Notes: generated from the sequence alone by a model not told the origin. 64,000 bases of DNA from Carnegiea gigantea (GCA_029747015.1 JAKOGI010000052.1:1182501-1246500); one strand, 5' to 3'; shown: positions 22,432-36,058, counted from the stretch's first letter. Program-made: numbers and translations.

Positions 22432-24237
22432 CATGTGTCTTGCTTGACCCATGACTGAATCAAACTTTTTTTGGGGGGGTTCAAAAGGGGGCGATATTAT
22501 GGAACAGTGCTGTTTGGAAAAGTATGCAAAGTCAATGCAGTAGTTGTTGGAAGTCCTGTCCTTGGGATGTTATGGCAAGGATCTTTTCAAAGAATGCGAG
22601 TGGGTTTGGTTGTAGGTTTTTGCCTAATCATTTAGGTTTTTTGAGTTTGGTATTTGGTAACTTGGATCCTTCTTAATTTTTCCTTATTTTCTTTAAATAT
22701 TTCTAGGGTTAGTGCATTTTTTTAGGTCTACTGTGACCTTCCGTCCGTTATATGATTGAAATTGTGTAAATTTATTACTCTAAGCTCATTTAAGTCGACT
22801 ATAAATGTGACATAACGTTTTAATGATTAAGAGACAAGATATGCATAAGAACACAGATGAAGAGTGAGTTTTTTCGGTGTGGATATTCTTCTCTTCCCCC
22901 CACCCCCAAACTTCGGATGTTCTTTCATTTTCATATATGTCTCCCACGGCGAAGTTAGGATTTCATATCAAGGGGGCAAAACGTTAAGCATTTTTTGTTA
23001 TAGATGCAAAAAGTAAGGAAAATTCATTATTGTCAACCGGAGGGGGAAATATTGCAACATATCTAAGAGGGAAATATATATAAATTTAAGTTTGTCGACT
23101 ACAACATAATTGTTAACTGATGATATTAAAATTATTATAATTTTATAAGCATTCCAACTATTGTTGTAATTTAAAGCAAAAAGGGAAAAAAAAAAGATAA
23201 TTCTATATAGAGTGCGAGTACAAATACAAAATTTTATGGTTATAGTCCAATCTAGTTTATGAAATAATTTTGTTTTTTGGAAAGGACTTCATGAAGTAAT
23301 GTGAGTAGTATTCAAATTCATAAATTTATAAGCATTTGAATTGCAATTCCTAATTAAATTTACAGCGTAAAAATTATACTAATCAGGTGTGCAACTAAAA
23401 TGTTCTGACATAAAAAGATATGACGGAATCACATATATAGAATCGGAAGCGGATTGGAAATAATAAGAAATAAAATGATGAACCCACAAATTTGTTTTAA
23501 AAAAGAGTTCAAGAGAACTGCAAAATACGAAGAGAAATAATGAATGAAATGCCCCAGCAATGGCAGCCAAAGGAAGGGGCAAGAAGTTAACATTGAGATT
23601 CGAACACAAGCACCTCCAACCCTGGCATAGACGAAACTACCAGTCCGACACTCCGGCTGACATCGCAGGAGTCAGCACTTGACGGATGAATAACACACAA
23701 ATATAAATACATCCCTGAGTTGGGGGCCATGGCCTCCCTCAGCCCTATTGTAGCTTTCCGTGTGTATGTCTCTATTCAATTTATTCTTACATTTTTGTAT
23801 TAGATAATGACTCAAAATTAGTAAAGAGTGTACCTTTCATCGTATTGATACCTTTTTATTTTGATCCTTTTTCTGCAAAGGTAAGCAACCTTCATTTTTA
23901 CTTGCAATATGTTAAAGTATAAAATAATCAAGTTAGATATTTAATTCCGATTCATTGAAATATAAATAATATAATAGATTGTTTTCAATTTTTAGCTTTT
24001 GGTAGACATAAAATACCAATTTTTTCACTTTGCCACTTAAAATATCATCCTTTTAAAACAATTTGATACAATATTGTGCATTTTCAACTAATTTGTTAGC
24101 GATACTTTGATATTGTGTTTGTAACTATTATCAATAAATCATGAAAATTTATCACCAAGAATATAAATCATTTTAATGATTTTGTGGTGGAAAAAAAAAT
24201 CCAAGAAATGTTATTTTAAGCAACCCTTAAGAAAATA

Positions 24238-24544
24238 GAGGAGGTGTTTGATAAATAATTTTTTGGTTAGAAAGAGTTTTTTTGATCAAAATTAGCTGTT
24301 TGATTTAATAAAAAAATTAATTTAAATGTTTGGTAGAATAGCTTTTTAGAAGGGCTTTTTGAATCCAAAAAGTTAATTTGAAAATGCTAACTTGAAGAGT
24401 TTTTTGAGAAATTAATTTTTTATCTTACAATTTTATTAGAAATAATTAATTTTACTAAATATTTATTTATAAATAACTAATTTAAATAGCTAACAACTAA
24501 CAATTAATATAAATAACTAATAACTATTTGTTAAACATGGTCAG
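24238..24544 (+). mobile_element. MITE-like element, family A copy 2
   Basis: Same landmark order as 5075-5417: GGTGTTTGATAAATAATTTT at the start, GATCAAAATTAGCTGTTTGA, CAAAAAGTTAATTTGAAAA, ATCTTACAATTTTATTAGAA, and an AACAACTAACAATTAATA end. It is the most diverged of the three copies, with many C/G positions turned to A/T. That pattern fits decay of methylated cytosines in an old insertion. Confidence 0.6.
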
Positions 24545-24780
24545 AAATACCTTTAAACATGTACGAAAAGCACTAGCAAGTTGGTGCGTGTAATTCAGGA
24601 AAAGTGGGTGCAACAAGCCGAAGAAGAATATGTAAACAAACTCTGATTTTGACGCAAAACGTCGTCGCTTCTAGACCAAAGACCACACCATTCCATTGTC
24701 AGAAAAGTACTACATACCCTCCAGACTTGAGCAGGGAGGGAAGAAAGTACCCAACAACTGAGGAGGCGAGAAAACTCAAC

Positions 24781-24805
24781 TCTCTCTCTCTCTCTCTCTC
24801 TCTCT
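24781..24805 (+). promoter_or_regulatory. (CT)n tract in the phospholipase leader
   Basis: An uninterrupted CT run lies about 200 bases before the phospholipase start codon, probably in the promoter-leader region. CT/GA tracts near transcription starts are common in plant genes. A regulatory role is inference only. Confidence 0.5.
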
Positions 24806-25001
24806 GGATTCGGAATTCAGAATTCAGATTACCCTAATTCATAACTTCAGCATTCAGATTTCTCATTTCCTTGATTCTTCTGATTCATTTTCCTATTCAA
24901 TTTGGATCAGATTCGTCGTGTTTTGCCCCCCTCACTGATTCTGCAATCAATCATTTGATCAAACATCAAAAACCCTAACAAATCCAATCCAGTTTTCGAA
25001 A

Positions 25002-28000
25002 ATGTCGTGGGGACTAGGGTGGAAACGACCCTCAGAAGTCTTCCATTTGTCTCTGCACTTCGGCAAACCCCCTGATGACGACGAATCTAATTCAAAGCAG
25101 CACCAGGAGAATGGTCATGGTGTTGGTGGTGGTTGTGGAGCGCCACCCGATGCCAGCCCAAACGGGTCGCCGCCTGACCCGGCCCGGCTCGGGAGGAAGG
25201 TGGAGATGGATTGGACGGCGGGGGATGACGAGGATCAGGTGGTGCTCAGGGTGCAGTCCAAGCTGATGGTGGCGATGCCGCCGCCGGAGGATGCTGTTCT
25301 GGTTGAGTTCAAGGCGGAGGACGATGGCGATGGCGATGGCGGTGGCGGTGGAGGAGGAGTGAGGATGGATATGAGGGTGGTCCGGCGGAGGGACCCCTTA
25401 ACGGCCATCATGCTCGGGAAGGCCGCTGGGTCGGGTCAGCAGAGCGATGGCATTGGGGTTTTGACCCGATTGCTCAGGTGCAAGGTCAAGGCTGATGGTG
25501 GTGGGGGTGGCGGGTTGGGGGATAACGGGGTTTTTAGCTTTGCCGAGCACTGGAATAGTGTCACTGCTCTTAGCCTTTCTGGCTGTGGTATCTCTGTGAG
25601 TTGCCTTCTTTATCCACTTATATATCTTGAAGTTTTCCTTTTTGAATGATTGCCATTTTTCCTTGGTTGAATTGAATTAGTTATTGTACAATGTGATTTG
25701 CATTGTGGAAAAGTTGGAACTTGGAGCGAGGGTGCAGGGGTGACGCTGGCATTTGTTGCAAATGTGATATGGCCAAGTGACTGTGGAAGTGGGATTGGCT
25801 TGCTGGGTTATTGCAATTTGCAAAATTGTTGTGCTTGCAATTCCTTATTATTCAACTGCAAAGTGGAGACACAAATGGGCTCAACAAAAGTTCTCTCCGG
25901 CTTTCCTTGCAAGGGGAAAAGGCGTTAGTAGGCGTTGATAACGAATCTAGAATTCTATAGAAAACAAGTATTTACTTTTGTGGGATTAAAGATTTAAAAT
26001 TGGAATTGGAATTAATTGTTCGTCAGAAGAAAATCGAACTAATTGTCTGTGGCCTTGATCATTTGATTAAATTACACTGTGGTTCATAGCCGATCTCCGT
26101 CTAACCTTGAATAGCGGGGAAGTCTCCTTCTAGAAGGGCTCTGAAGGTGCAGCATGTGTGCTAAAACATCAAGAACTTGCGTCCTATCTTTTCTTGAAAT
26201 TATTTCCATTTTGGTGAACCATCGGGTAGTTAGCAAAATCCCAACTATTCCCTACACCATTGCACTTCTGGGGAATCTGAACTTCCGCAGAAAATGTCTT
26301 CCCTAACCCAGAGCTTGAACAGATCTTTATTTTTGGACATTGGGGAAAATGCAAGCACAAGGCAGCTTTCCAGCTTTCCCAGGGAAAATTTGGTGAAACT
26401 GAAATTTGGAAAACTGAGGGTATCAAATAGTTTGGCCATGTTAACCATGATTCCCTTTCAAGGTTGATGGAGCCATGCAGTTACATAATAGACTAACATT
26501 ATCTTGCCAGAAAAATGGTGCTTGAATAAAATCTATTTCATCTTTCTTATCAAACATTTAGAAACCCAAAAAGGCGGTGTTGTATGATTAACATTTGTAA
26601 CCTCTTTGTAAAAGATAAATTTGTGGCTGTTTTTATTTGTTGGCCATGGAATAATATTTCCCATGCAACCGACAGGTATTGCCTGTAGAAGTGACACAAC
26701 TGCGATCTCTTGAGAAGCTCTATCTTAACAACAATAGGTTATCAGTTCTGCCTCCTGAAGTTGGTGAGCTGAAAAACCTGAAAGTTCTAAGAGTAGACAA
26801 CAACCAGCTGGTTTCAGTGCCAGGTTAGGATTATATTTGTTCTGTGCCTTTTCAATGATATGAGCATAGCTTTATCGTACAAGAAACAAATAGGCAGTCT
26901 AAATGTGCGATTGCTTACTTCTTGTCCTGATTTTATGAACCTTGGAAGCAGTGGAACTGCGACAGTGTGTTGGACTTGTGGAGCTTTCTCTAGAACACAA
27001 CAAGCTGGTGCGACCACTGCTAGATTTCAGGTTAGTATTAAGCATCTGCTGCCTTCAAAACTTTAAGTTAATTTACTGGTGCAACCACTGCTAGATTTCA
27101 GGTTAGTATTAAGCATCTGCTGCCTTCAAAACTTTAAGTTTATTTAATGTTCCTGGTAAATGATCATGAGATGAGAAATGTTCCTACTACTTATAATGTT
27201 CTCCATTTTGATGGCAGAGCTATGGCTGAATTACGTGTTTTAAGGTTGTTTGGCAATCCACTTGAGTTCCTTCCTGAGATTTTGCCGCTAAAAAAACTCA
27301 GGCATTTGTCTCTTGCCAACATCAGAATTGTGGCTGATGACAACTTGAAATCAGTGAATGTGCAAATAGAGGTACTAATATTCACCTTTTTAATTGTTCT
27401 CAAACATCTTTGAAAGTCCTTTGACATTGGTAATGTTTGTTCTTCTTACTGTGATCCTGATGATAATAGACAGAGACCGCTTCCTACTTTGGTGCCTCTA
27501 GGCACAAGCTGAGCGCCTTTTTCTCCCTTATATTTCGTTTTTCTTCATGTCATCACCCCCTACTGGCATCTGCATTGGCTAAGATCATCCAAGACCAGGA
27601 TAATCGTGTGTTTGTTGGGAAAGATGAGAATGCAGTTCGTCAGCTAATTAGCATGATTAGCAGTGACGACCGCCATGTGGTATGTTAATCAGTGGTGATC
27701 CCTTTTTTTCTTTTTCTTTTTTTCCCCCTCATAGTTGTGTCAGGAACTGGCTAAATTGCATTATTCTGGTAGGTAGAACAAGCGTGCTGTGCTCTTTCAT
27801 CTCTTGCTGCAGATGTATCTGTTGCAATGCTATTAATGAAATGTGACATCATGAAACCCATCGAAACAGTCCTGAGATCAGCTGTGGATGAAGAATTAAT
27901 CTCTGTGCTACAAGTTGTCGAGCACCTTGCTTTTGCTTCTGATGCTGTTGCGCAGAAGATGTTGTCAAAGGATGTATGGAGGTCTTTGAAGTTCTTGTGT

Positions 28001-31000
28001 GCCCATAAGTATTCTGAGGTATGTCAGTCAAGTATGGTACTTTAGTTGGTTCATGTTGATTTCCTTTATATTGGAGATTAATATTTTCCTCATCTTAGGT
28101 CCAAAGGTTAGCTTTATTAGCAATTGGAAATTTGGCTTTCTGTTTGGAGAGCCGACAAAAGCTGATTACTTCAGAAAGTCTGCGGGAACTTCTTATGCGC
28201 TTGACTTCTACAGCTGAGGCACGGGTGAATAAAGCTGCAGCTCGAGCTTTGGCAATTCTTGGTTTGTTCAGAGATCCATTTTCTCTATGCTCTTCAGATT
28301 CTTCAACATGGTTAGTGACTTTTCCCTCCCCTTTTATCCAGGAGAAAATGAATCCTTGCGCCGTGCTGTTAGAGCGAGACCAGTTGCGAGACAAGGACTT
28401 CGGATACTCTCTATGGATGGGGGCGGAATGAAGGGCTTGGCAACTGTGAAAATCCTAAAAGAAATAGAGAAAGGAACTGGGAAACGGATACATGAGATGT
28501 TTGACCTTATATGTGGTACATCAACTGGTGGTATGCTGGCTGTCGCCCTTGGGATAAAGCTAATGACATTAGAGAAGTGTGAGGAGATATACAAGAAACT
28601 TGGTGAGTGCATGCACGCCAAAGAAATGTTGTATTCTTGAGTAGATGTTGCATTCCCCTTGTCTATAATTTATTGAGTGTAATTAGGGTTTCGAACCTTG
28701 CATTCCTTTGGCATTCTTGATCAGGTAAACTTGTCTTTGCGGAACCTGTTCTAAAAGACAATGAGGCGGCAACTTGGAGGGAGAAGTTGGATCAATTGTA
28801 CAAAAGCTCATCTCAGAGGTTCAGAGTTGCCGTACATGGAGCTAAAGTAAGGCTTAAGTCAGTCTCATCTTTGTGCACAGAAAATTTTGAAACTTTATTG
28901 GAGGAAAAATAAAATCACATTTTGCTTGCAGCACAGTGCAGATCAGTTTGAGAGGCTATTGAAGGAAATGTGTGCTGATGAAGATGGAAACCTTTTGATA
29001 GATTCCGCTGTGAAAGGAATTCCAAAAGTTTTTGTAGTATCAACCCTTGTTAGTGTGGTTCCTGCACAGCCTTTTGTGTTCCGGAATTATCAGGTTGTGT
29101 GCAAAGTATTCCGTCATGTGCTTTCTGTCATGATGTTTTTATGAGAAACTATGTAGAACATTTGAAGGAATAGTTCAGTAAAACCTGTTTGTTGGTTTGC
29201 ATATGTATGTTTGTCTTGAATAAGATTTTTTTATTTTACTTTATTTTTCTTTCATTGACGTTTTTATATTAAATTTCAGTACCCCTCTGGGACTCCGGAG
29301 AAGTACCTTTCACCTTCAGAAAGTTCAGCAATCAGTCAGTCAGGTGGAGCTAGCACCAGTGCACCAATTGGCTATAAACGTAGTGCTTTTATTGGAAGTT
29401 GTAAGCATCAGGTGTGGCAGGCTATAAGAGCATCATCTGCTGCTCCATATTATTTGGATGATTATGCAGATGGTAATAAATTGCTTTCTATTCTTCTTTT
29501 ATAATTTTAACTTCGTTTTCTTCAAACATCGATCATAGGCTTAATCTTCCTTTATGCAGATGTCAACCGCTGGCAAGATGGCGCTATTGTGGCAAACAAT
29601 CCTACTATATTTGCCATAAGGGAAGCCCAACTTTTGTGGCCTGACACTAAAATTGATTGTCTGGTCTCCATTGGATGTGGTTCTGTTCCAACAAAGGTTA
29701 CTGACTATCTCCATAATATTGTTTGCTTGTTAGCTATTATAACCTGTATTAGTGTCCTGAAAGTGTTGACCATTATAAAGAGAAATAAGTCTAGGAGAAC
29801 AGAGAATTATAAGCAGAGCATCTATAACTATTTCTTCTTTTATAGGTGCGGAAGGGCGGGTGGCTTATTTGGGACACTGTGCCTGTGCTAATTGAGAGTG
29901 CATGTTCAGTTGAACGAGTAGAGGAAGCTTTGAGTACATTGCTACCCATGCTCCCCGATATACATTATTTCCGATTTAATCCTGGTTAGAATCCTGACAT
30001 TCTTGCATTTGCATATGCTATTATATGCCTTTGTTCCTGAAGTGATCTGTTCCTAGTTTAGTCTAGTATCGCTTAGAGAACTTTATTGTGGTTTGAATAC
30101 ATAGAATATGTACTGCTATGCTGTCCCAAGTTTGCTTTTAATGCAATTGGGATGTAGTTACTCTCTTTCCTCTTTGCTTTCTTTAGATCATGGAAGAAAT
30201 GGAGTTCCTCAGATTTTATTTTTTTTTAAAATTTTTTTTGGTCCTCTCTTTCTCTCATAGTTGATGACCGTTGTGACATGGACCTGGATGAGACTGACCC
30301 GGCTGGGTGGTTGAGATTGGAAACTGCGACGGAGGAATACATTGAAACCAACTCTGAAGCCTTCAAAAGTGTTTGTGAGAGGCTAGCATTGCCATTTCAA
30401 CAGGATGAGGGATGGTCGGATGCTGTAAAGTTTCAACATTTGTCTAAGCCAAATGGTACTTGATTGTGTTTGATTGTACTGTAGTTTACTCTAAGTAGTG
30501 CTAAATACTTCCTCTTTGACTTTTGTGTTTCAAAGAAATTTTATTGGATGCCGTTAATGATGTTGTCTCCAACCATATGTTGTTTTTAAACTCCAGATGA
30601 GAATGGCGCTTCACTAGGGTGGCGGCGTCATGTACTTCTTGTTGAAGCCTCTAACAGTCCCGATGCTGGAAGAGTTGTGCATCATGCAAGGTCACTAGAG
30701 ACATTATGTTCCCGTAATGGCATTAGATTGTCTGTTATTACTGGAGTCTCAAATTCTCCTAAGATTCTGTCTGGAACCTCATTCAACTCCCCATTTGCTT
30801 CACCTATGTTCACTGGAAGCTTTCCATCAAGCCCTCTAGTGTATAGTCCAGATATTGCTCAGAGGATTGGTCGAGTAGACTTAGTCCCTCCTCTAAGCTT
30901 GGATGGCCATCAACCTGGGAAATCAGCTTCTTCACCACCAAAATCTCCGTCAGAGCCCAGAGAGCTCTCTTTACCTGTGCAGTCATTGCTTCATAAGCTG

Positions 31001-34000
31001 CAGAATTCACCACAAGTGGGTGTTGTACATTTAGCGCTCCAAAATGACACAACTGGTGCCATTTTAAGGTCAGTATCTCTCTATCTTCCATCTTTGTGCC
31101 CTGTGTCTTTGAAACCCCGCCCTGCTTAGGCTTCTGTCGTGTTGACTTTGTCTGTGGGGATGGTTCATGTTGAAAATTCTACTCTTGACTAAACCCTAAC
31201 ATCTGTGCTCCAAACTTCGTGCAGTTGGCAGAATGATGTGTTTGTGGTAGCTGAGCCAGGAGAGCTTGCAGATAAGTTTCTACAGAGTGTTCGGTTTAGT
31301 TTGCTGTCAACCATTCGGGGTAGAAAAGAGATGTCAAAACTTAACAACATTTCAACCATTGCTGATTTGGTGGCATATAGACCTTACTTTCAAATTGGTT
31401 GCATTGTCCATCGGTATATAGGACGCCAAACTCAGGTATGTGTTTACCTTTTTCTCTTTCGCGAATATCTCTCTCTTCTTCTGTTTTCAAACACCTCAAT
31501 TCTTTGTACCTTTAACTTTATGAAGGTTATGGAAGATGACCGTGAAATAGGTGCATATATGTTTAGAAGAACTGTACCATTGATGCACCTAGTAGCGGAG
31601 GATGTTCGCTGGATGGTATGTACTCACATTTCTTATTTTCACGTATTTGATTTTGCTGTGAAGAGCCTTAACTCAAATTATCCTGCAGGCACCAATGGGA
31701 ATATAGGAAAGTGCATTTCTTAGCCTGCTTCTCTATATGATCTATTTCATCAAGCTTTCTATTTCTTTCCACATTTGTTGATACCCTGACACAGCTGCAC
31801 ATTTTTTGTTCTTTGGAATGCACTGTTAAAGATGCAGATATTGTTCTAGGAAGGCGACACCTACTCTTAGGAAGTTGAGCTAGTGAGGTTCTAGTCTTTA
31901 GTAGGATACCACTTGTTGCCCTTATCAAAAGAATATATATCTTTGGATAATTATTGAATCTTTCTCAAACGCATAGATAGTGACAGGAAGAAGTTTTACA
32001 CTTTACAGTTGGAAGTGCACGGAGTAGTTTTAGCTAGCCCGGAAGTATGGGTTGTCTGCAAGGAGCTGTGTTGCAGGTACAGGAGTCAACTCAGTTTTCA
32101 AGCTAGCGATCCAATAAGTACGAAATCATAAATTAAACTAAGCTAAACAAGACAAAAAGGAGGCATGGGTCATGATTTCACTACTTAATCAACCAACTAC
32201 TCGACTCTAGCCCCTAACCTAGCCAGGCTGTAGTAGTTGGGAATGGTCAGTTGCACCTTCAAAACCCACCTTAGCCCTGTTTGAAGGATCAAAGGCTAGT
32301 CTGGTGATATAGGACGCTCTAAGAGTAATTCCCACACGGAGAAAATTTACACAAGGATTCTCAAATACTCAATAATTTTAATTCATTCAAGTCTATCCCA
32401 CTAATACACAACAAAAGAGTTTAAATCGGGGAGAAACCTAAAACATTAACGAAACAAATAGATACCTTATCTAATAGATATTATTAACTGCCTAGAAAGG
32501 ACAAACGAAAAGATAATATTCCTAAAAGATAACTTATGAAGATCCTAAATTATAAAAATAGTTCACATAGGCCACTATTAAGATATACTTATGTCTTCTT
32601 AATTCTCCTTTATCCTTATCCTGCAACACAGGGTTTGGCTATGTCGTACGTGCAGCTGTGTCATATGACACGGTAACACCCTGCATGGCCATTGTTTTGA
32701 CGGCAACGGCTAGATGCGGAAGGCAGCGATGCCACGGAGGAGGCAAGGTTGTGGAAGCTTCAAGGGGCCGTTGAGGGATCACACATAGGCAGCGGGAGGA
32801 CGTGGCTTGGCCGCTTGGGTGACGGCATGGACTTCCGAGGCAAGGCATGGACTTCCGAAATATTAGCGAAAAGTTCACGAACTTGGAGAAGGTTCCATCT
32901 CAGGCTTGGCAAGGTTGTGAACGCTCTGAGGGCTGCGGAAGGATCACACATGGGCAGCGGAAGGTCAAGGCTTGGGCAACGGCATGGACTTCTGAGGCAA
33001 TGCATGGATTTACCGAATATTAGCGGATAGTTCACAAACTTGGAGGATGTTCCATCTTGGGCTTGTGATGAATGCTCCGACGCTTTTGCGGCAAGCCACA
33101 AAGCACGGCTTGGACGTTTTATGAGCTCCCAAAATGTCAGGCGCGAATGAATGAGGCTCATTGATGGTTTTCCACAACTTTTCCACCAACTTCCTGCGGC
33201 TTGCTCGGCTATTTTTATTCCCTACAGAAGTCAATAAAAATTAGTAAAAATCCTTAAGAAAATTATATTATTTACAAGCTAAAATTAGGTGATAACGGGC
33301 ATGCACTATACGACATTTGCGGACCGAACAGATAGATTTCACGTTCTCTGTAGATTTCCTTCCAGATGACGTTTCCCATGGTAGAATACTGCCCTTAATA
33401 AGATGCAAGCATTCTGTGCAATCTCATCTTGGTTGTACACGGCTGAATGGAGTGATGGAGCCCACCATCTTTTGTTTGTTGAAAAAGTGGATGTGCTATG
33501 CTCCATACGAGTTATGGAACTAGGTGGTACAATTGAAGGGGGGGAAAAAGAAAGAGTAGTGTTACAGGAATGTAGTTAGAAATTAACATCATCAAATATA
33601 TGGTGGAGATTGCAGGTGGAGAATAAGTATAATAACTGCCATATAAATACGGGGATCTTCCGGAAAGCTCAGAAAGCTAAACCTTCAAATTAGTTGGATA
33701 TGGATATCTTAATAGCTTTTAAGAGCTAAGCCCATGGAGCGAAAAGAGTATCGGCCAATGGTAATGAGAGAGATTTATACGAGTTCGTTGTGGCTGGAGA
33801 AGCAGCAGAAATCCAGCTGATGCTACTCCCACATACCAATATAAGTATTAAACCTTCATTAAAAAGGATGTTGGTAAAAGGAGGGGTCATCTGGAGGTTG
33901 CCAGGCAGGGGTCATTGAATTTGGTAGGGCGTGTCCTACGTTTGTCCAACTATGGAAATTCAAAAATGACACCATTTTTGTCTTTCTAGTTCTTTCCATT

Positions 34001-35035
34001 CTTCACGAAGGGATGGAGTTGTACAATATGGTGCTTAGAACTAGTAAAAATAACCCACACCTCATAATATTGATTATTTTATCCAAACCACCCGAAACCT
34101 GAGCCAAATAAGGCAACCTAATTTGACCAGAATTGAACCATAATTACTTCGTCTATAGCGATTGCATTTTGTCATAACACTTGTTATACAAACCAACAAT
34201 GGAACTGAATATGGGCCAAGCCTGAAACAACCCAAGTGGCTCTGAATATCTTGTCAAATCATGCTGACCTTATCAGAAACAAAACCAACATCAACGATAT
34301 GTTTCCAGTTTCAATGGGTCGTGGATATCTATATGTGCAAATTATTGTATGCTTCTGGAAACATGTACTTCTAGGAGCCACGTGGGTACTTTTACCCACG
34401 CGTATTTGTCATATGATGTTATTCTTATCCAAGTATATTGACTTGATACCTAGGAGAATGTACTCTTGGCAGCATAATAAAGGCTTGGCAATATTGCTTG
34501 CTTACTTGGACGTGAGAGGGGGACACTGCCAACTGTTCTTACATATTATGCATCTCGGACTAAAGTCTTTTGTGATGGCTTGCTTCAGGTGGGAGCATGG
34601 AGGGATAGAATTGTAATATGCACAGGACGATACGGGCTGGTAAAGCCTTTAATCAAGGCATTTCTAGACTCAGGTGCCAAAGCTGTCATATGTCCAGCTG
34701 CTGAACCTCCCCAAATGCAGTCGTCAACATTCCATGGATCGGGTGATTTTGATGATTTGGAAAAAGGGAAGTTTGAGCTCGGAGAGGAAGATGCAGAAGA
34801 TGAAGAAGCAGAGCCAGCTAGTCCCGTCAGTGACTGGGAAGATAGCGACCTCGATAAGGGTGTGGAAACATCCAAGGGTTTCTGGGACCACGAGGAAGAG
34901 GAGTTGTCCCAGTTTGTGTGCCAATTGTACGAGTCTTTGTTCCGAGAAGGAGCCAGTGTGAATGCTGCACTGCAGAGCACTCTTGCTTCCCATAGGAAGC
35001 TGAGATATACATGCCATCTTCCAAGTATGCCCTAG
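25002..35035 (+). CDS. Patatin-related phospholipase A with LRR and helical repeats (pPLA-I type), 18 exons, 1340 aa
   Basis: Acyl hydrolase expected to release fatty acids from membrane phospho- and galactolipids. Architecture and both ends match Arabidopsis pPLA-I (At1g61850, about 1310 aa). Exons: 25002-25595, 26676-26823, 26952-27030, 27218-27371, 27470-27679, 27773-28018, 28099-28261, 28342-28602, 28725-28846, 28932-29093, 29280-29472, 29560-29696, 29846-29984, 30261-30455, 30597-31068, 31225-31435, 31526-31615, 34589-35035. They sum to 4023 bases with all phases closing. Residues 1-198 form a Gly/Asp-rich N-terminal region, 199-325 leucine-rich repeats, 326-530 armadillo-like helices. 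The patatin domain follows, with oxyanion motif DGGGMKG (from 557), nucleophile Ser592 in GTSTGG and Asp784 in WQDGAIVANNP. The last exon encodes an acidic stretch (GEEDAEDEEAEPASPVSDWE). There is no signal peptide, so a soluble or plastid location is possible. Intron 17 is 3 kb and repeat-laden. Confidence 0.94.
25596..26675. other. Phospholipase intron 1 (1.1 kb), nothing recognised
   Basis: Ordinary intron sequence. The open frames seen on either strand are short and show no family motif. The donor is GTGAGT and the acceptor GACAG. Confidence 0.7.
27005..27146. repeat. 71-bp tandem duplication spanning exon 3 donor
   Basis: Two adjacent 71-base units, 27005-27075 and 27076-27146, differ at only two or three positions. 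Each carries the last 26 bases of exon 3 (with one G-to-A change in copy 2), the donor CAG/GTTAGT and 45 bases of intron. The first donor (27031) restores the frame into exon 4. Reading through to the second donor hits TAG within CTGCTAGATTT, so only the first gives a full protein. Confidence 0.93.
31616..34588. other. Phospholipase intron 17 (3 kb) with inserted repeats
   Basis: This intron separates the ATG-ending exon 17 from the last exon. It is by far the largest of the gene and contains a GC-rich tandem repeat (32745-33069) together with other sequence that looks foreign to the host intron. No transposase or reverse-transcriptase remnant was recognised. The last exon joins in frame at 34589 after a TTGCTTCAG acceptor, so the gene appears intact despite the insertions. 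Confidence 0.6.
32745..33069 (+). repeat. GC-rich 166-bp tandem repeat, two copies
   Basis: Unit 1 starts AAGGTTGTGGAAGC at 32745 and unit 2 AAGGTTGTGAACGC at 32911, a period of 166 bases. Shared blocks are GGATCACACAT-GGCAGCGG, GGCATGGACTTC, ATATTAGCG, AGTTCAC-AACTTGGAG and TTCCATCT. Both are notably GC-rich inside an AT-rich intron. Open frames across them on both strands are repeat artefacts. Source unknown; probably part of a transposon. Confidence 0.75.
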
Positions 35036-35867
35036 CTGGTTCGTCCAAACAGAGTTTATATGTTGTTTGAAAATGAATCATAGAAACACCATTATATGAG
35101 AATTGGAGTTGAAAGGAGAGAGTTATAAAAACAGATGCCGGGAATAACTAATTAGGCTAGTTTGAACCCCCCAATTTTGGAGCCACACATGTATGTCTGT
35201 ATCTTGTCTTCTGAGAAAAATGTGAGTGTAAATCCTTGAGAATTGTAGAGGAATACATTCATGCGTTGATTGTGTATTGAATTTGATTCTAAATGAGTGG
35301 TGTTTAAGTGCTTATCTTTCTACCTCTCCTAGGCATCTTCAATGTGATTCATAGTCCAAACGCTTCACCTAAGGTGGTGCGTTAGGGGATCATATGAAAA
35401 CAACTTCATCTAACTTGCACAATTACTAAATATTTTTTTTTTCCTCGATTACAATCGGAAGTCTTTGATTACCAGTTAATCAACCATTTTAAGTATACTA
35501 ATAAAATGGATGCTAAATTTTTAGTAATATAATATGGCATAATTGGATGGAAAATATTACCATGAAAAGGGGGGAGGTTGATGACAAATATTAAAATGCA
35601 CCAATCATAATTTGTTGGTATACTTTTTGTTAGTAATTAAGAACTTATTTATGTGGGAGTTTTTGTTATTTAATATTAGGGTGGTGTTTGATATGTGGGA
35701 ATTTATAAATGGAAATTTATCAGTGGAATTTAGAACTCAATTTACGGGAATGACCAAATGAAAATCCATTCATGCATTCTCATTCACGTGCTTGGCACAT
35801 GGGAGTTCAAATTGTGATTAAAATGACATATTCTACAAGTACATCCTTAACCAAAACAAGTCGAAGA

Positions 35868-36058
35868 GGAGTTGGCCGGGTGGTCAATACTCCACAAGTC
35901 CTCCCCCGCCCGGGTTCAAATCTGGGGGGCACAATTCTGCCTTTGTGCGATTATGTGTGGAAGGTTTGTGGACCTGGTCTTTAGTATGGGCTTTGACATT
36001 TCTCTTTTCCTGACCTGTTCAGGTCCACTGGGTACCCCTGAGATAGGGACTTTAACAT
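35868..36058 (+). mobile_element. tRNA-derived SINE with A and B boxes
   Basis: TGGCCGGGTGG at 35873-35883 fits the RNA polymerase III A-box consensus. GGTTCAAATCT at 35913-35923 fits the B box, 40 bases later. The body continues with GTTTGTGGACCTGGTCTTTAG, GGGCTTTGACATTTCTCTT and CCTGACCTGTTCAGGTCC, and ends in an AT-rich tail near ACATAAATAAAATG. This layout is that of a plant tRNA-derived SINE (Au-SINE-like by memory). It is intergenic. Confidence 0.75.

Larger units (their letters stand above)
22209..24600. other. Intergenic spacer, AT-rich, repeat-bearing
   Basis: The deaminase 3' untranslated region presumably covers the first 150-250 bases. An ATT microsatellite and a family-A element are listed separately. 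A TTTTTTGGGGGGG junction lies near 22463-22477. Otherwise only AT-rich unassigned sequence is seen, with no supported gene. Confidence 0.65.

Noticed and set aside
32639..33234. Minus- and plus-strand frames of 75-133 codons in phospholipase intron 17
   Set aside because: They follow the GC-rich tandem repeat and show no protein family features.
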